A stretch of 64,000 nt of DNA from G965279335 sp965279285 (GTDB taxonomy: Bacteria; Pseudomonadota; Gammaproteobacteria; DSM-16500), in contig OZ257148.1 in NCBI GenBank assembly GCA_965279285.1, positions 806,001 to 870,000 on the forward strand, given 5' to 3'. Positions 16,925 to 25,134 of the stretch are shown here, one piece after another (position 1 is the first letter of the stretch; the number at the start of each line of letters is the position of its first letter). Below the pieces are notes generated by a model. That model had not been told where the DNA came from. It did no database searches and was given only the letters and a program-made list of their open reading frames with translations. The position numbers and the translations under genes were made by a program.

Positions 16925-17899
16925 ATGACTATTTCTCATATTCAACCATGGCTGTCAGATTATTTTGGCTCTGTGGATTTTGCGATAACTCCGTTGGCTG
17001 GCGATGCTAGCTTTCGACTTTATTATCGCGTGTATTCTGCAGAAAAAACCTATATTGCAATGGATGCTTCTGCTGAGCGTGATAAATGTCCGCAGTTTAT
17101 TGCTATTGCGAATGCCTTACGATCGCAAGGTCTCCAGACTCCCGAGATTATTGCTAAAAATGTGGCAGCAGGTTTTTTATTATTATCTGATTTTGGTGAT
17201 GATCAGCTTTTACAGGTTGCCACGGCAGAAAGCCAAGCTGTGTTATATGGTAAAGCCATTGATGCGCTCGTTTTATTATCGCAATGTAAGCAGGTTTCAG
17301 ATTATCAGTTGCCATTGTTTACTGCTCACTTTATGCGTGAAGAATTAGCTTGGTTTCAAGAGTGGTATTTAGAAAAACATTTGGGTTTAACACTATCGCT
17401 ATCAACACGGAATGATTTAGCAGTTTGTTTTGATTTATTAGCAAAAAGTGGTGCGGCTCAGGCACAAGTATTTATGCATAGAGATTATCATTCTGCAAAT
17501 CTGATGGTGTTGCCAGATACACAGATAGGAATTTTAGATTTTCAAGATGCTTTTATAGGTCCGGTCACTTATGATTTAGTTTCATTATTGCGTGATTGTT
17601 ATAAAAATTTACCGGATGATTTAGTGGAAAAATTAGTTTGGTATTATTATGAAAAAGCATCAGTGTCAGTTAGCAAGACAGAGTTTATGCGTTGGTTTGA
17701 TTGGATGGGTGTGCAACGTCATTTAAAAGTGTTATTAACGTTTTCGCGTAAATATCGTCGTGATCATAATCCGAATTATTTGCAATATATTCCACGCACA
17801 TTGGATTATATAATAAAAATAAGCGCCCGTTATCCGGAATTAATTAAGTTACAAAGTTTTTTACAACTTACTCGGGAAGAACAAGCATGCGCGCCATGA
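16925..17899 (+). CDS. amgK: Anomeric MurNAc/GlcNAc kinase (AmgK-type aminoglycoside-phosphotransferase fold)
   Basis: AmgK phosphorylates the anomeric hydroxyl of MurNAc released from peptidoglycan, allowing recycling that bypasses de novo UDP-MurNAc synthesis. The 324-aa protein has an N-terminal lobe with PLAGDASFRLYYRV and an AMDA strand, the catalytic loop HRDYHSAN (185-192, with Asp187 and Asn192) and the metal loop ILDFQDAFIGP. murU follows with a 13-base overlap, which strongly supports AmgK over other members of the phosphotransferase family. Confidence 0.92.
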   Translation: MTISHIQPWLSDYFGSVDFAITPLAGDASFRLYYRVYSAEKTYIAMDASAERDKCPQFIAIANALRSQGLQTPEIIAKNVAAGFLLLSDFGDDQLLQVATAESQAVLYGKAIDALVLLSQCKQVSDYQLPLFTAHFMREELAWFQEWYLEKHLGLTLSLSTRNDLAVCFDLLAKSGAAQAQVFMHRDYHSANLMVLPDTQIGILDFQDAFIGPVTYDLVSLLRDCYKNLPDDLVEKLVWYYYEKASVSVSKTEFMRWFDWMGVQRHLKVLLTFSRKYRRDHNPNYLQYIPRTLDYIIKISARYPELIKLQSFLQLTREEQACAP

Positions 17900-18555
17900 T
17901 TTTAGCTGCGGGCCGAGGTGAGCGGATGCAGCATTTAACTGCCAATACGCCTAAGGCATTGTTGCGGGTGCAGGGGCGTTATTTAATTGAATATTCTATA
18001 CAGGCGCTTGTTCGTGCGGGAATAAAATATATTGTCATTAATGTTTGCTATCAGGCAGAGCAAATTAAAGCTGCTTTGGGTGATGGTTCAAAGTATGGTG
18101 TCACGATTGTTTATTCTACTGAGTCAGAAGCATTAGAAGCTGGGGGTGGGATTTTTCAGGCTTTGCCGTTATTGGGAAGCGAGCCATTCATCGTTTTAAG
18201 TTGTGATGTGCTTTCTGATTTTGAATTAAAACATTTGTCTTTGCAGCCAAAAAAATTAGCACATCTGGTGATGGTAGATAATCCTGATTTTCATCCGGCA
18301 GGTGATTTTGGTTTGGTAGGAAATGATTTATTTTTAGATAAAGAACAAACTTTTACGTTTAGTAATATTGGTGTTTATCGGCCGGAATTATTTGCTGAAT
18401 GTCAGCCGGGGAAGTTTCGTTTAGGTAATTTACTTAGGCAAGCAATTTTAGCGGGTCAAGTAACAGGCGAATATTATGCGGGTTTTTGGCGAAATTTAGG
18501 TACGCCTGTGCAGCTGGAAAATATAGTTGAGCTGCCGGTTGGTTTGTCGTTTTAG
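17887..18555 (+). CDS. murU: MurNAc-1-phosphate uridylyltransferase
   Basis: MurU makes UDP-MurNAc from UTP and the MurNAc 1-phosphate produced by AmgK. The 222-aa nucleotidyltransferase has MILAAGRGERM (4-14) with TPKALLRVQGRYLIEY, the metal-binding segment LSCDVLSDF (near 111) and GFWRNLGTP near the C-terminus. Coupling to amgK by overlap fixes the role. The family is known for conferring intrinsic fosfomycin tolerance by bypassing MurA. Confidence 0.93.
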   Translation: MRAMILAAGRGERMQHLTANTPKALLRVQGRYLIEYSIQALVRAGIKYIVINVCYQAEQIKAALGDGSKYGVTIVYSTESEALEAGGGIFQALPLLGSEPFIVLSCDVLSDFELKHLSLQPKKLAHLVMVDNPDFHPAGDFGLVGNDLFLDKEQTFTFSNIGVYRPELFAECQPGKFRLGNLLRQAILAGQVTGEYYAGFWRNLGTPVQLENIVELPVGLSF

Positions 18556-18662
18556 TAAAATGACTAGGGTCCTGTCACGATATGATTCTTTTCGTGCTTG
18601 CAGGCTGCGCGCGAAAAAGAAATCACATCGTGCCACCCCTCTATTTAATATAAAAGCATCGA

Positions 18663-19793
18663 TTATAAATAGGATCGTTTTATCTGATACCCTCCACGAA
18701 TTCCTTTTTTAGAAAAAACGATTTGCCATAATTGAATATCTCTTACTCGAAATGCCGCAGCTGAAGAGAGCAAATAAAAATTCCACATTCGGAAAAAACG
18801 TTCATCGTAGTGATGTTTTAATTGCTCCCAATGTTCAATAAAATTAGCTTGCCATGCTATTAAGGTTTTATCATAATCAGCACCGAAGTTGTGCCAATCT
18901 TCCATAACAAATAATTTTTCAGTTGCTAGACTAATTTGCATAATAGAGGGTAGCATCCCGTTGGGGAAAATATATTGATTAATCCATTCGTTTGCTTGTG
19001 TTGTTGTTATGTTGTTGCCGATAGTATGAAGTAAAAAAATGCCATCGTCGTTTAAGCAGTTATTGACGATATTCATATATGTTTTGTAATTTGAGTGGCC
19101 GACATGTTCAAACATACCAAGCGAAACAATGCGATCAAATTTTTCGTTGAGATCGCGATAATCTTGTAAGCGAATTTCAATGGGTAAGTTGTGGCAGTTT
19201 TCTTTAGCGTATTCATACTGTTGTTGTGAAATAGTAATTCCGACGACTTCTACGCCAAAATTTTCGGCAGCATATTTTGCTAAGCCTCCCCATCCGCAGC
19301 CGATGTCTAAAATACGCATGCCGGGTTTTAAATTTAATTTTTGGCACGTCAAGTTAAGTTTATTGAGCTGGGCGCTTTCTAAGTTATCAGTGTTATGCCA
19401 AAAGCCGCAGGTGTAATTCATGCGAGAATCAAGCATGTTTTTAAATAAATCATTACCTAAGTCATAATGTTTTCTTCCGACTTCGCGTGAGCGTTGTTTC
19501 GTTTGTAGGTTTAAAAATTTAGATAAAATGAATTTAAATTTTATTCGCAAGTTAGTTTTAATTTTACTTTCAATATTAGCGCTAATAAGGCGTTCAAAAA
19601 ATTGATCTAATGCGGGGCAATCCCACCATTGGTCCATATAGGACTCGCCGAGCCCTAAAGCACCTTCATGCAGGGCTTTTGAGTAAAAATTTTCATTATG
19701 AACTTGGATATCCCAGGCATTTTTTCCGTTAACGGCGATGTTAGCAGAGTTTAGAAGTTCGAGCATGATGGTTTTGGCCATATTTCTCTTCAT
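18663..19793 (-). CDS. cfa: Cyclopropane-fatty-acyl-phospholipid synthase
   Basis: Cfa methylenates double bonds of membrane phospholipid acyl chains using S-adenosylmethionine, typically in stationary phase or acid stress. The SAM-binding motif LDIGCGWGGLAKYAAE is intact, as are EGALGLGESYMDQWWDC, HYDLGNDLF, DYRDLNEKFDRIVSLGMFEHVG and MEDWHNFGADYDKTL. I place the start at the ATG at 19793 (376 aa), with AGAGG five bases upstream and an N-terminus that matches E. coli Cfa. A GTG at 19859 would add 22 residues that look unrelated. It is monocistronic and divergent from comM. Confidence 0.95.
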   Translation of the reverse strand: MKRNMAKTIMLELLNSANIAVNGKNAWDIQVHNENFYSKALHEGALGLGESYMDQWWDCPALDQFFERLISANIESKIKTNLRIKFKFILSKFLNLQTKQRSREVGRKHYDLGNDLFKNMLDSRMNYTCGFWHNTDNLESAQLNKLNLTCQKLNLKPGMRILDIGCGWGGLAKYAAENFGVEVVGITISQQQYEYAKENCHNLPIEIRLQDYRDLNEKFDRIVSLGMFEHVGHSNYKTYMNIVNNCLNDDGIFLLHTIGNNITTTQANEWINQYIFPNGMLPSIMQISLATEKLFVMEDWHNFGADYDKTLIAWQANFIEHWEQLKHHYDERFFRMWNFYLLSSAAAFRVRDIQLWQIVFSKKGIRGGYQIKRSYL

Positions 19794-20051
19794 ATTTCCT
19801 CTTTTTCTAGCATCGTAGTAGGATATAATCAGTGTAGCATTATTTTTTTGGTTTGACACATTTGTTAATTTAGTTGAAAAATTCTGAAATTAAGGTTGAT
19901 TATTTTTTTAATTTTTGTAGAATTCTAGTTAATGTACTTAGCGAGTTTTTTATTCTTTGTGTTTCCTGAGCTTCTTATTTAATCCTTCTCCCTTTTTCCC
20001 CCATATTATTTTTGTCATCGAAAAGCGGTTTATTTACTGAGGAAAATTAAA

Positions 20052-21566
20052 ATGACTCTCGCTATTGTCTATAGCCGTGCCAGTGTAGGTATGGATGCGC
20101 CACTAGTTACGGTGGAAACGCATGTGTCAGGCGGCTTGCCGCGATTTAATATTGTGGGTTTACCGGCAGCGGCAGTGAAAGAAAGTCGCGATCGAGTACG
20201 TAGTGCGTTAATTAATACTGGCTTTGATTTTCCACCGCGACGCATTACCGTTAATTTAGCGCCAGCTGATTTGCCGAAAGAAGGGGGGCGTTTTGATTTG
20301 CCCATTGCGTTAGGAATTCTTGCCGCAACGGGTCAAATTCCGGCGGAAAAATTAGCGCAATATGAATTTGTTGGTGAATTAGCGTTATCCGGAGAGTTAC
20401 GTTTAATTCGCGGGGTTTTACCTGTGGTATTAGCTACGCAGCGACAGCAACGGACTTTGATTATTCCTCAGGCCAATGAACAAGAAGCCGCTGTTGTTAA
20501 GTCAGCAGAAGTTTTTTTTGCGGAGCATTTGGTTGAGGTTTGTTTATATTTGAAAGATGAACAAAAATTATTGCCTTGTAAAATGCAACAAGTTCCGCAG
20601 CAAGCAGCACATATCCTAGATTTCTCCGATGTTTATGGTCAGAAACATGCTAAGCGTGCGCTTGAAATTGCAGCAGCAGGTCGACATAACATTTTATTTA
20701 TTGGGCCACCGGGAACCGGTAAAACAATGTTGGCTAATCGATTACCGACTATTCTACCTCCTTTGGATGAGCATCAAGCTTTAGATGTAGCGGCAATTGA
20801 ATCAATTACGATGAATGGTTTTAATCATGCGGATTGGAACAGATTACCTTTTCGTGCGCCGCATCATAGTAGTTCAAGCGTGGCATTAGTCGGTGGCGGT
20901 CGCCCGCCACGACCAGGCGAAGTTTCACTGGCACATCATGGTGTATTATTTTTAGATGAATTACCGGAGTTTGGTCGATCTGTATTAGAGACTTTACGTG
21001 AACCTTTGGAGTCAGGGCGTGTTACTGTTTCGCGAGCTGCTTATCAAGCGGTATTTCCGGCACAATTTCAATTAATTGCTACGATGAATCCTTGTCCTTG
21101 TGGTTATGCGGGTAATAAACAACGTGAATGTGTTTGTAGTGTTGAGCAGGTGCAACGCTATATTAATAAAATATCTGGCCCATTGTTAGATAGAATTGAT
21201 ATGCAAGTGGAAGTGAGTAGTTTATCTCCGCAGTTATTAACGCAAGATGCAGTAGAAAAAAGTGAAAGTAAAATAGTCGCAGCAAAAGTAGAGTATGCTC
21301 GTAAGCAGCAACTAGACCGACAAAATAAATGTAATAAAGAGTTAACAGTAAAAGAATTAGAATTGCATTGTCAGCTTGATGATGTTACAAAAAAATTATT
21401 AACGCAGGTAATGGAAAAATTTAATCTTTCTGCGCGGGTATATCATCGAATTATTAAGGTTGCGCGAACGATTGCTGATTTGGAAGGGAAGAAGCATATT
21501 TTAGCTGAGCATTTAAGTGAAGCATTGATGTACCGGTGTTTAGATAAAACCAGGTTGCTAACCTAA
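20052..21566 (+). CDS. comM: ComM/YifB Mg-chelatase-like AAA+ ATPase
   Basis: ComM is a hexameric helicase that promotes branch migration during natural transformation. The 504-aa protein has an N-terminal Lon-protease-like domain (1-170, SRASVGMDAPLVTVETHVSGGLPRF), the Walker A motif IGPPGTGKT (about 216-224), a Walker B region GVLFLDELPEF, the NPCPCGYAG and CVCS cysteine block and a C-terminal Mg-chelatase domain. GAGGAAAA precedes the ATG. The pil genes at 37.6-41.3 kb would supply the uptake machinery. Confidence 0.95.
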   Translation: MTLAIVYSRASVGMDAPLVTVETHVSGGLPRFNIVGLPAAAVKESRDRVRSALINTGFDFPPRRITVNLAPADLPKEGGRFDLPIALGILAATGQIPAEKLAQYEFVGELALSGELRLIRGVLPVVLATQRQQRTLIIPQANEQEAAVVKSAEVFFAEHLVEVCLYLKDEQKLLPCKMQQVPQQAAHILDFSDVYGQKHAKRALEIAAAGRHNILFIGPPGTGKTMLANRLPTILPPLDEHQALDVAAIESITMNGFNHADWNRLPFRAPHHSSSSVALVGGGRPPRPGEVSLAHHGVLFLDELPEFGRSVLETLREPLESGRVTVSRAAYQAVFPAQFQLIATMNPCPCGYAGNKQRECVCSVEQVQRYINKISGPLLDRIDMQVEVSSLSPQLLTQDAVEKSESKIVAAKVEYARKQQLDRQNKCNKELTVKELELHCQLDDVTKKLLTQVMEKFNLSARVYHRIIKVARTIADLEGKKHILAEHLSEALMYRCLDKTRLLT

Positions 21567-21612
21567 CAAAACATTTGTATGATAATTAAACATGAATCAT
21601 AAGGAGCATGAG

Positions 21613-21999
21613 ATGTCAGTCATATTTTATCCTCATCAAGATGAGTTGGCGTCAAGTACAATGGAGCAAAAGCTTGAAGTATTGATGGAGTCAGCTGAGC
21701 GTTATAAAGCAGTGGTTTTAGAAATGACCAAGGCACCCGAGCTTACCGAGTCATCAGAAAAAAAGCGCATGACACCAAGAGAAATTACTCATGCTTTTAA
21801 TTGGGAAGAGTTAGCAAAATTATTACGTCAGATTCGTGAGTTGCCTGATTCAACGGCAGCGACTAAATTAGTTAAGGCGCAGCGAATTAAAAAATTAGCG
21901 GATGTTTATGAAGTATTGCGCGGCGCAAAGATGCCGAAGTTAGAAACGATTCGGTTGAGCTTAATGAATGAGTTAAAACAATTAGGCGTTGCTTTGTAA
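21613..21999 (+). CDS. Conserved-looking hypothetical helical protein
   Basis: A 128-aa protein I do not recognise, with no signal peptide and no transmembrane segment. It is strongly helical and charged (MEQKLEVLMESAERYKAVVLEM; EELAKLLRQIRELP; KLVKAQRIKKLADVYEVL). The ATG at 21613 is preferred because AAGGAG lies six bases upstream; an ATG at 21592 would add seven residues. It follows comM by 46 bp on the same strand and overlaps the end of rpoH by 18 bases in a convergent arrangement. The even spread of Leu and Glu suggests a helical bundle. Confidence 0.75.
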   Translation: MSVIFYPHQDELASSTMEQKLEVLMESAERYKAVVLEMTKAPELTESSEKKRMTPREITHAFNWEELAKLLRQIRELPDSTAATKLVKAQRIKKLADVYEVLRGAKMPKLETIRLSLMNELKQLGVAL

Positions 22000-22842
22000 G
22001 GCAGCTTTTAGTTTTTGTAACGCATTTTTTTCTAGTTGTCGAATACGCTCAGCAGAAACTTGGTATTTATCAGCTAAATCTTGTAAGGTAAGTTTATCTT
22101 CGTCTAACCATCGAGCTTGGATAATCTCCTGGCTGCGTTCATCAAGTTCTGTTAGGGCTGCATGTAGAGCGGAACCCGATTGACTTGCCCAATCATTTCT
22201 TTCTAATTGTTGGAGTGGATTATAGCGATGGTCCTCTAAATAACCAGCAGGAGCAAAAGCCGCAACATCATCTTCGTCATCATCATAGGCATCAAAAGCC
22301 GCATCACTTGTACTTAAGCGTAGCTCCATTTCACGTACGGTTTCACGTTTAACTTTTAATTCTTTGGCGACATCGGATACTTCAGTTTCAGAGAGCCAAC
22401 CGAGATTTTTTTTCATACTGCGCAGATTAAAAAATAATTTACGCTGGGCTTTGGTTGTTGCAACTTTAACGATGCGCCAGTTGCGGAGAATGAATTCGTG
22501 AATTTCAGCTTTAATCCAGTGTCCGGCAAAAGTAACTAGTCGAGCACCTACAGCGGGGTCGAAGCGTTTAACTGCTTTCATTAGCCCAATGTTGCCTTCT
22601 TGGATGAGATCGTTGAGCGACAAGCCATAACCTAAGTAATTTTTAGCAATACGAACTACATAGCGTAGGTGTGGCAAAACGAGTTGCTTAGCTGCATCAA
22701 GATCATTTTGGGTTTGTAAACGGATGGCGAGAGCTTGTTCTTCGGGTTGACTGAGGATGGGGATTTGGTTCACGTAATTAATATAAGTTTCTATGCTACC
22801 AACAGGTAGACGGAGGTCTAAAGTCTGTAAGTGAGTTGTCAT
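21982..22842 (-). CDS. rpoH: RNA polymerase heat-shock sigma factor RpoH (sigma-32)
   Basis: RpoH directs transcription of chaperone and protease genes. The 286-aa protein has region 2 with DLIQEGNIGLMKAVKRFDP and FAGHWIKAEIHEFILRNW, the sigma-32-specific RpoH box QRKLFFNLR, and a region 4 helix-turn-helix LTLQDLADKYQVSAERIRQLE. GAGGGC lies upstream of the ATG. In E. coli rpoH follows ftsY-ftsE-ftsX directly; here a 689-aa gene on the opposite strand separates ftsX from rpoH, so rpoH must use its own promoter. A near-perfect CIRCE operator lies on that predicted promoter. Confidence 0.97.
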   Translation of the reverse strand: MTTHLQTLDLRLPVGSIETYINYVNQIPILSQPEEQALAIRLQTQNDLDAAKQLVLPHLRYVVRIAKNYLGYGLSLNDLIQEGNIGLMKAVKRFDPAVGARLVTFAGHWIKAEIHEFILRNWRIVKVATTKAQRKLFFNLRSMKKNLGWLSETEVSDVAKELKVKRETVREMELRLSTSDAAFDAYDDDEDDVAAFAPAGYLEDHRYNPLQQLERNDWASQSGSALHAALTELDERSQEIIQARWLDEDKLTLQDLADKYQVSAERIRQLEKNALQKLKAALQSNA

Positions 22843-22902
22843 TGTGAACGCCCTCGTTGTAGTTACTTTCAGCAGCCAGTTAGGGTGTGGTTTGCCTGAG
22901 TT

Positions 22903-22929
22903 TTGGCACTCTCCACCTTAGAGTGCTAA
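22903..22929 (-). promoter_or_regulatory. CIRCE-like HrcA operator upstream of rpoH
   Basis: On the plus strand TTGGCACTC (22903-22911), nine bases and GAGTGCTAA (22921-22929) match the CIRCE consensus TTAGCACTC-N9-GAGTGCTAA at 17 of 18 positions with the exact nine-base spacer. It lies 61 bp upstream of the rpoH ATG and starts three bases after the predicted -10 hexamer, covering the expected transcription start. CIRCE is the operator of the HrcA repressor, normally found at groESL and dnaK. hrcA itself is not in the window. Confidence 0.8.
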
Positions 22930-22931
22930 TC

Positions 22932-22961
22932 AATATAGCTGATTATTCAGGGCTATTGCAA
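22932..22961 (-). promoter_or_regulatory. Predicted sigma-70 promoter of rpoH
   Basis: Reading the minus strand, TTGCAA (22961-22956), an 18-base spacer and TATATT (22937-22932) form a reasonable vegetative promoter. Transcription would begin near 22925, within the CIRCE-like element, the classic arrangement for repression. Confidence 0.6.
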
Positions 22962-22977
22962 GAGCTAATGCAAGGTA

Positions 22978-23005
22978 TTGATTTAAATTCAAACTCATGT
23001 AAAAT
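22978..23005 (+). promoter_or_regulatory. Predicted promoter of the 689-aa TPR gene
   Basis: TTGATT (22978-22983), a 16-base spacer and TAAAAT (23000-23005) lie 45 bp before the ATG at 23050. It is back-to-back with the rpoH promoter; the two -35 elements are only 16 bp apart. Confidence 0.5.
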
Positions 23006-23049
23006 GTGAGAACATAAAAAGTACAAATAGTAGTCAAAACGAGGAAAGT

Positions 23050-25119
23050 ATGAATAGTCACCTAAGCCTAGACCAGGCTGATAAGGTCGTTGCGTCTGAA
23101 ATTATTCGAAGTTTATTCAAAGAGTTATCTCAAGAGAAAGCTGTTAAAGCAGTTCCTGATCTTACTGCCTTGTTAGGTAAAAAATTAAATGAGCTTGCAG
23201 TATCGGCAGAAAATGTTGAAAAAAACGACTTAGGTCAGCAGTTGATTCCAGGAGTTGTGGAGTTTGCTGCTTTTTTGCGTGCTGTTTTTCAGTTAGATTC
23301 TTTGAGTATTACTGATACGATCCTAATGCAACAATATTATAATTTTATAGAGCCTTATGTTGAGAAACAAATAGAAAAAATTGATGGGGATATTTTAAAT
23401 TTAATTCCGCAACAAAATAAAAGTGAAAATATTTCTTTAGTCACAGCTGAAATTAAGCCTGCTTGTCTCGTTATTATAGAACTTAAATGTACGAGTGAAA
23501 ATGTACACCAGTTTTTTCAGCTTGCAGAAAAAATGAGTGCAATGGGGATAGAAGATGAGGCAGCTTATTTTTATCAGCATATTTGTACAGCTAATTTTTT
23601 AGTGACTAAGTTAGAAAGAGAAATATGTGCTACGAGTTATTATAAATTGGCTGATATTAATTTTAATGATAATGAAAAAACTTACTATGAAAAAGCACTT
23701 AGTTTTCCTGAGCTGAGCGTTGAGCTGCGATTAGAGTGTTATTTTTCTCTTGCAGAAATATATTTTTCTTCTGAAGAACATACAAAAAGCCTTAAATGTT
23801 TGCAGCAATTTATTGATTTGGCGTCATCTCAGTCAGTGATAGATAGGTACGGTTTAACTAAAGCTTTGCTTTATAAAGCAGATCTTATAGAAGAGATAAC
23901 TCGAAACAATAGGTTGTTATTGCTACAAAATGTTGAAGGGTTAGCGAGTGCAACGGTTCAGTTAACAAAATTGACAAATGCGATTGCATCACATTATGCC
24001 GCAGTCATTGCGCAGCCTATTGATGTAGTATCTCGTGCTTTACGGGCGCAAGGCTATTTTGGTTACAATCAGTTTACAGATACAATGAAAAAAGATGACG
24101 CGTTATTGATATGGTTGAAAGATACGTGGATTGCATTCAATAATCAAGGTGTGACGCCTTCAGGCGCAGATTTTTTTGAGATTGCTAAAGTGGAAATAGA
24201 AGCAGGGCTGTATCAAGATGCTTTATTTGACTTTGAGTGTAGTTTAGAGTTGCTGCCTGCGGTAAGTGATAAAATAATGGTTCTTGCTCAGCGGGCAGAG
24301 TTGCATAAAGAGATGAAAAATTTTAGTAAACAAGTTAATGATCTTACCCAGTGTATTGAATATTGTGGAACAGGTTCTGCTACTAAAGCGCAACGTTTGA
24401 GCTTTTCTTTTCAACGTGCCAAAGCTTATGTGGCACTGGGGAATAAAGCGAAAGCTTTAGATGCTTATAAAAAAATTATTTTAGAGTCTGATCCAGCGCA
24501 GCGTGGTTTGCGTCTTGCTGCGTACAAGCAACAGTTTTTTTTGCATGATCCATTAGCTGCTAAAGGAATTAATTTTGAAAAAAAGATCGATCGGTTACTT
24601 ATGTTGAGAGAAAGACTTGGTTTTTGTCACGACGTAAAAGAACAAGGAATAATAATGTTGGAATGTATTGTAATAGAGAAAGAGTGTGGAATGCATAAAG
24701 ATGCATTAGCTACTATTAGTGAATTAAATGGTAATTTTTTATTGTTTGATCACCATCGTGCAGCAGCATTTTATTATCAAGCTCAGATTTTATTTTGCCG
24801 AGTGGCTGGCGCTGGGTTAGATAAAAAATTATATTACTTAAAAATGATATCAGGAATCTTGTCTCATGCCGTTCAATTAGGGAAAGAAAGACTACATCAT
24901 GAAGTCCAAGAAAAAATAGCAATTTTTTCTGCGGACATAGAGCAACGGTTAGTTAAGGTTGCTGCGAAAATAGCAAAAAACAAAGCTGTGTCTTTGGCGG
25001 GACCAAATAATGAAAGTCATATTAGTGTGCCAATAGCAAAAAATAAGGCTGTGCTTTTCGCTGCACCAAGTAATGAAAATTATGTTAGTGAACCCGTATT
25101 GCCTAGTTTACGAAGGTAA
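23050..25119 (+). CDS. Large TPR-like helical solenoid protein, putative effector or scaffold
   Basis: A 689-aa protein I cannot name. From about residue 150 to 600 it consists of paired helices with tetratricopeptide character (LRLECYFSLAEIYFSSEEHTKSLKCLQQF; AQRLSFSFQRAKAYVALGNKAKALDAYKKI). No signal peptide or transmembrane segment is evident. Residues 641-682 are two tandem 21-residue copies starting IAKNKAV. GAGGAAAG precedes the ATG. The gene interrupts the normally contiguous ftsYEX-rpoH block and runs against it, so it looks like a later insertion. TPR solenoids are common in secreted effectors of Legionella-like bacteria and also in regulatory scaffolds; the sequence does not decide between these. 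Confidence 0.82.
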   Translation: MNSHLSLDQADKVVASEIIRSLFKELSQEKAVKAVPDLTALLGKKLNELAVSAENVEKNDLGQQLIPGVVEFAAFLRAVFQLDSLSITDTILMQQYYNFIEPYVEKQIEKIDGDILNLIPQQNKSENISLVTAEIKPACLVIIELKCTSENVHQFFQLAEKMSAMGIEDEAAYFYQHICTANFLVTKLEREICATSYYKLADINFNDNEKTYYEKALSFPELSVELRLECYFSLAEIYFSSEEHTKSLKCLQQFIDLASSQSVIDRYGLTKALLYKADLIEEITRNNRLLLLQNVEGLASATVQLTKLTNAIASHYAAVIAQPIDVVSRALRAQGYFGYNQFTDTMKKDDALLIWLKDTWIAFNNQGVTPSGADFFEIAKVEIEAGLYQDALFDFECSLELLPAVSDKIMVLAQRAELHKEMKNFSKQVNDLTQCIEYCGTGSATKAQRLSFSFQRAKAYVALGNKAKALDAYKKIILESDPAQRGLRLAAYKQQFFLHDPLAAKGINFEKKIDRLLMLRERLGFCHDVKEQGIIMLECIVIEKECGMHKDALATISELNGNFLLFDHHRAAAFYYQAQILFCRVAGAGLDKKLYYLKMISGILSHAVQLGKERLHHEVQEKIAIFSADIEQRLVKVAAKIAKNKAVSLAGPNNESHISVPIAKNKAVLFAAPSNENYVSEPVLPSLRR
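24970..25095 (+). repeat. Two tandem 63-bp units in the 3' end of the TPR gene
   Basis: Units 24970-25032 and 25033-25095 encode IAKNKAVSLAGPNNESHI... and IAKNKAVLFAAPSNENYV.... Both are exactly 63 bp (21 codons) and have diverged at several positions, mostly conservative changes, implying an in-frame duplication of the tail. Confidence 0.9.
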
Positions 25120-25134
25120 GGGTTCATTGCTAAT

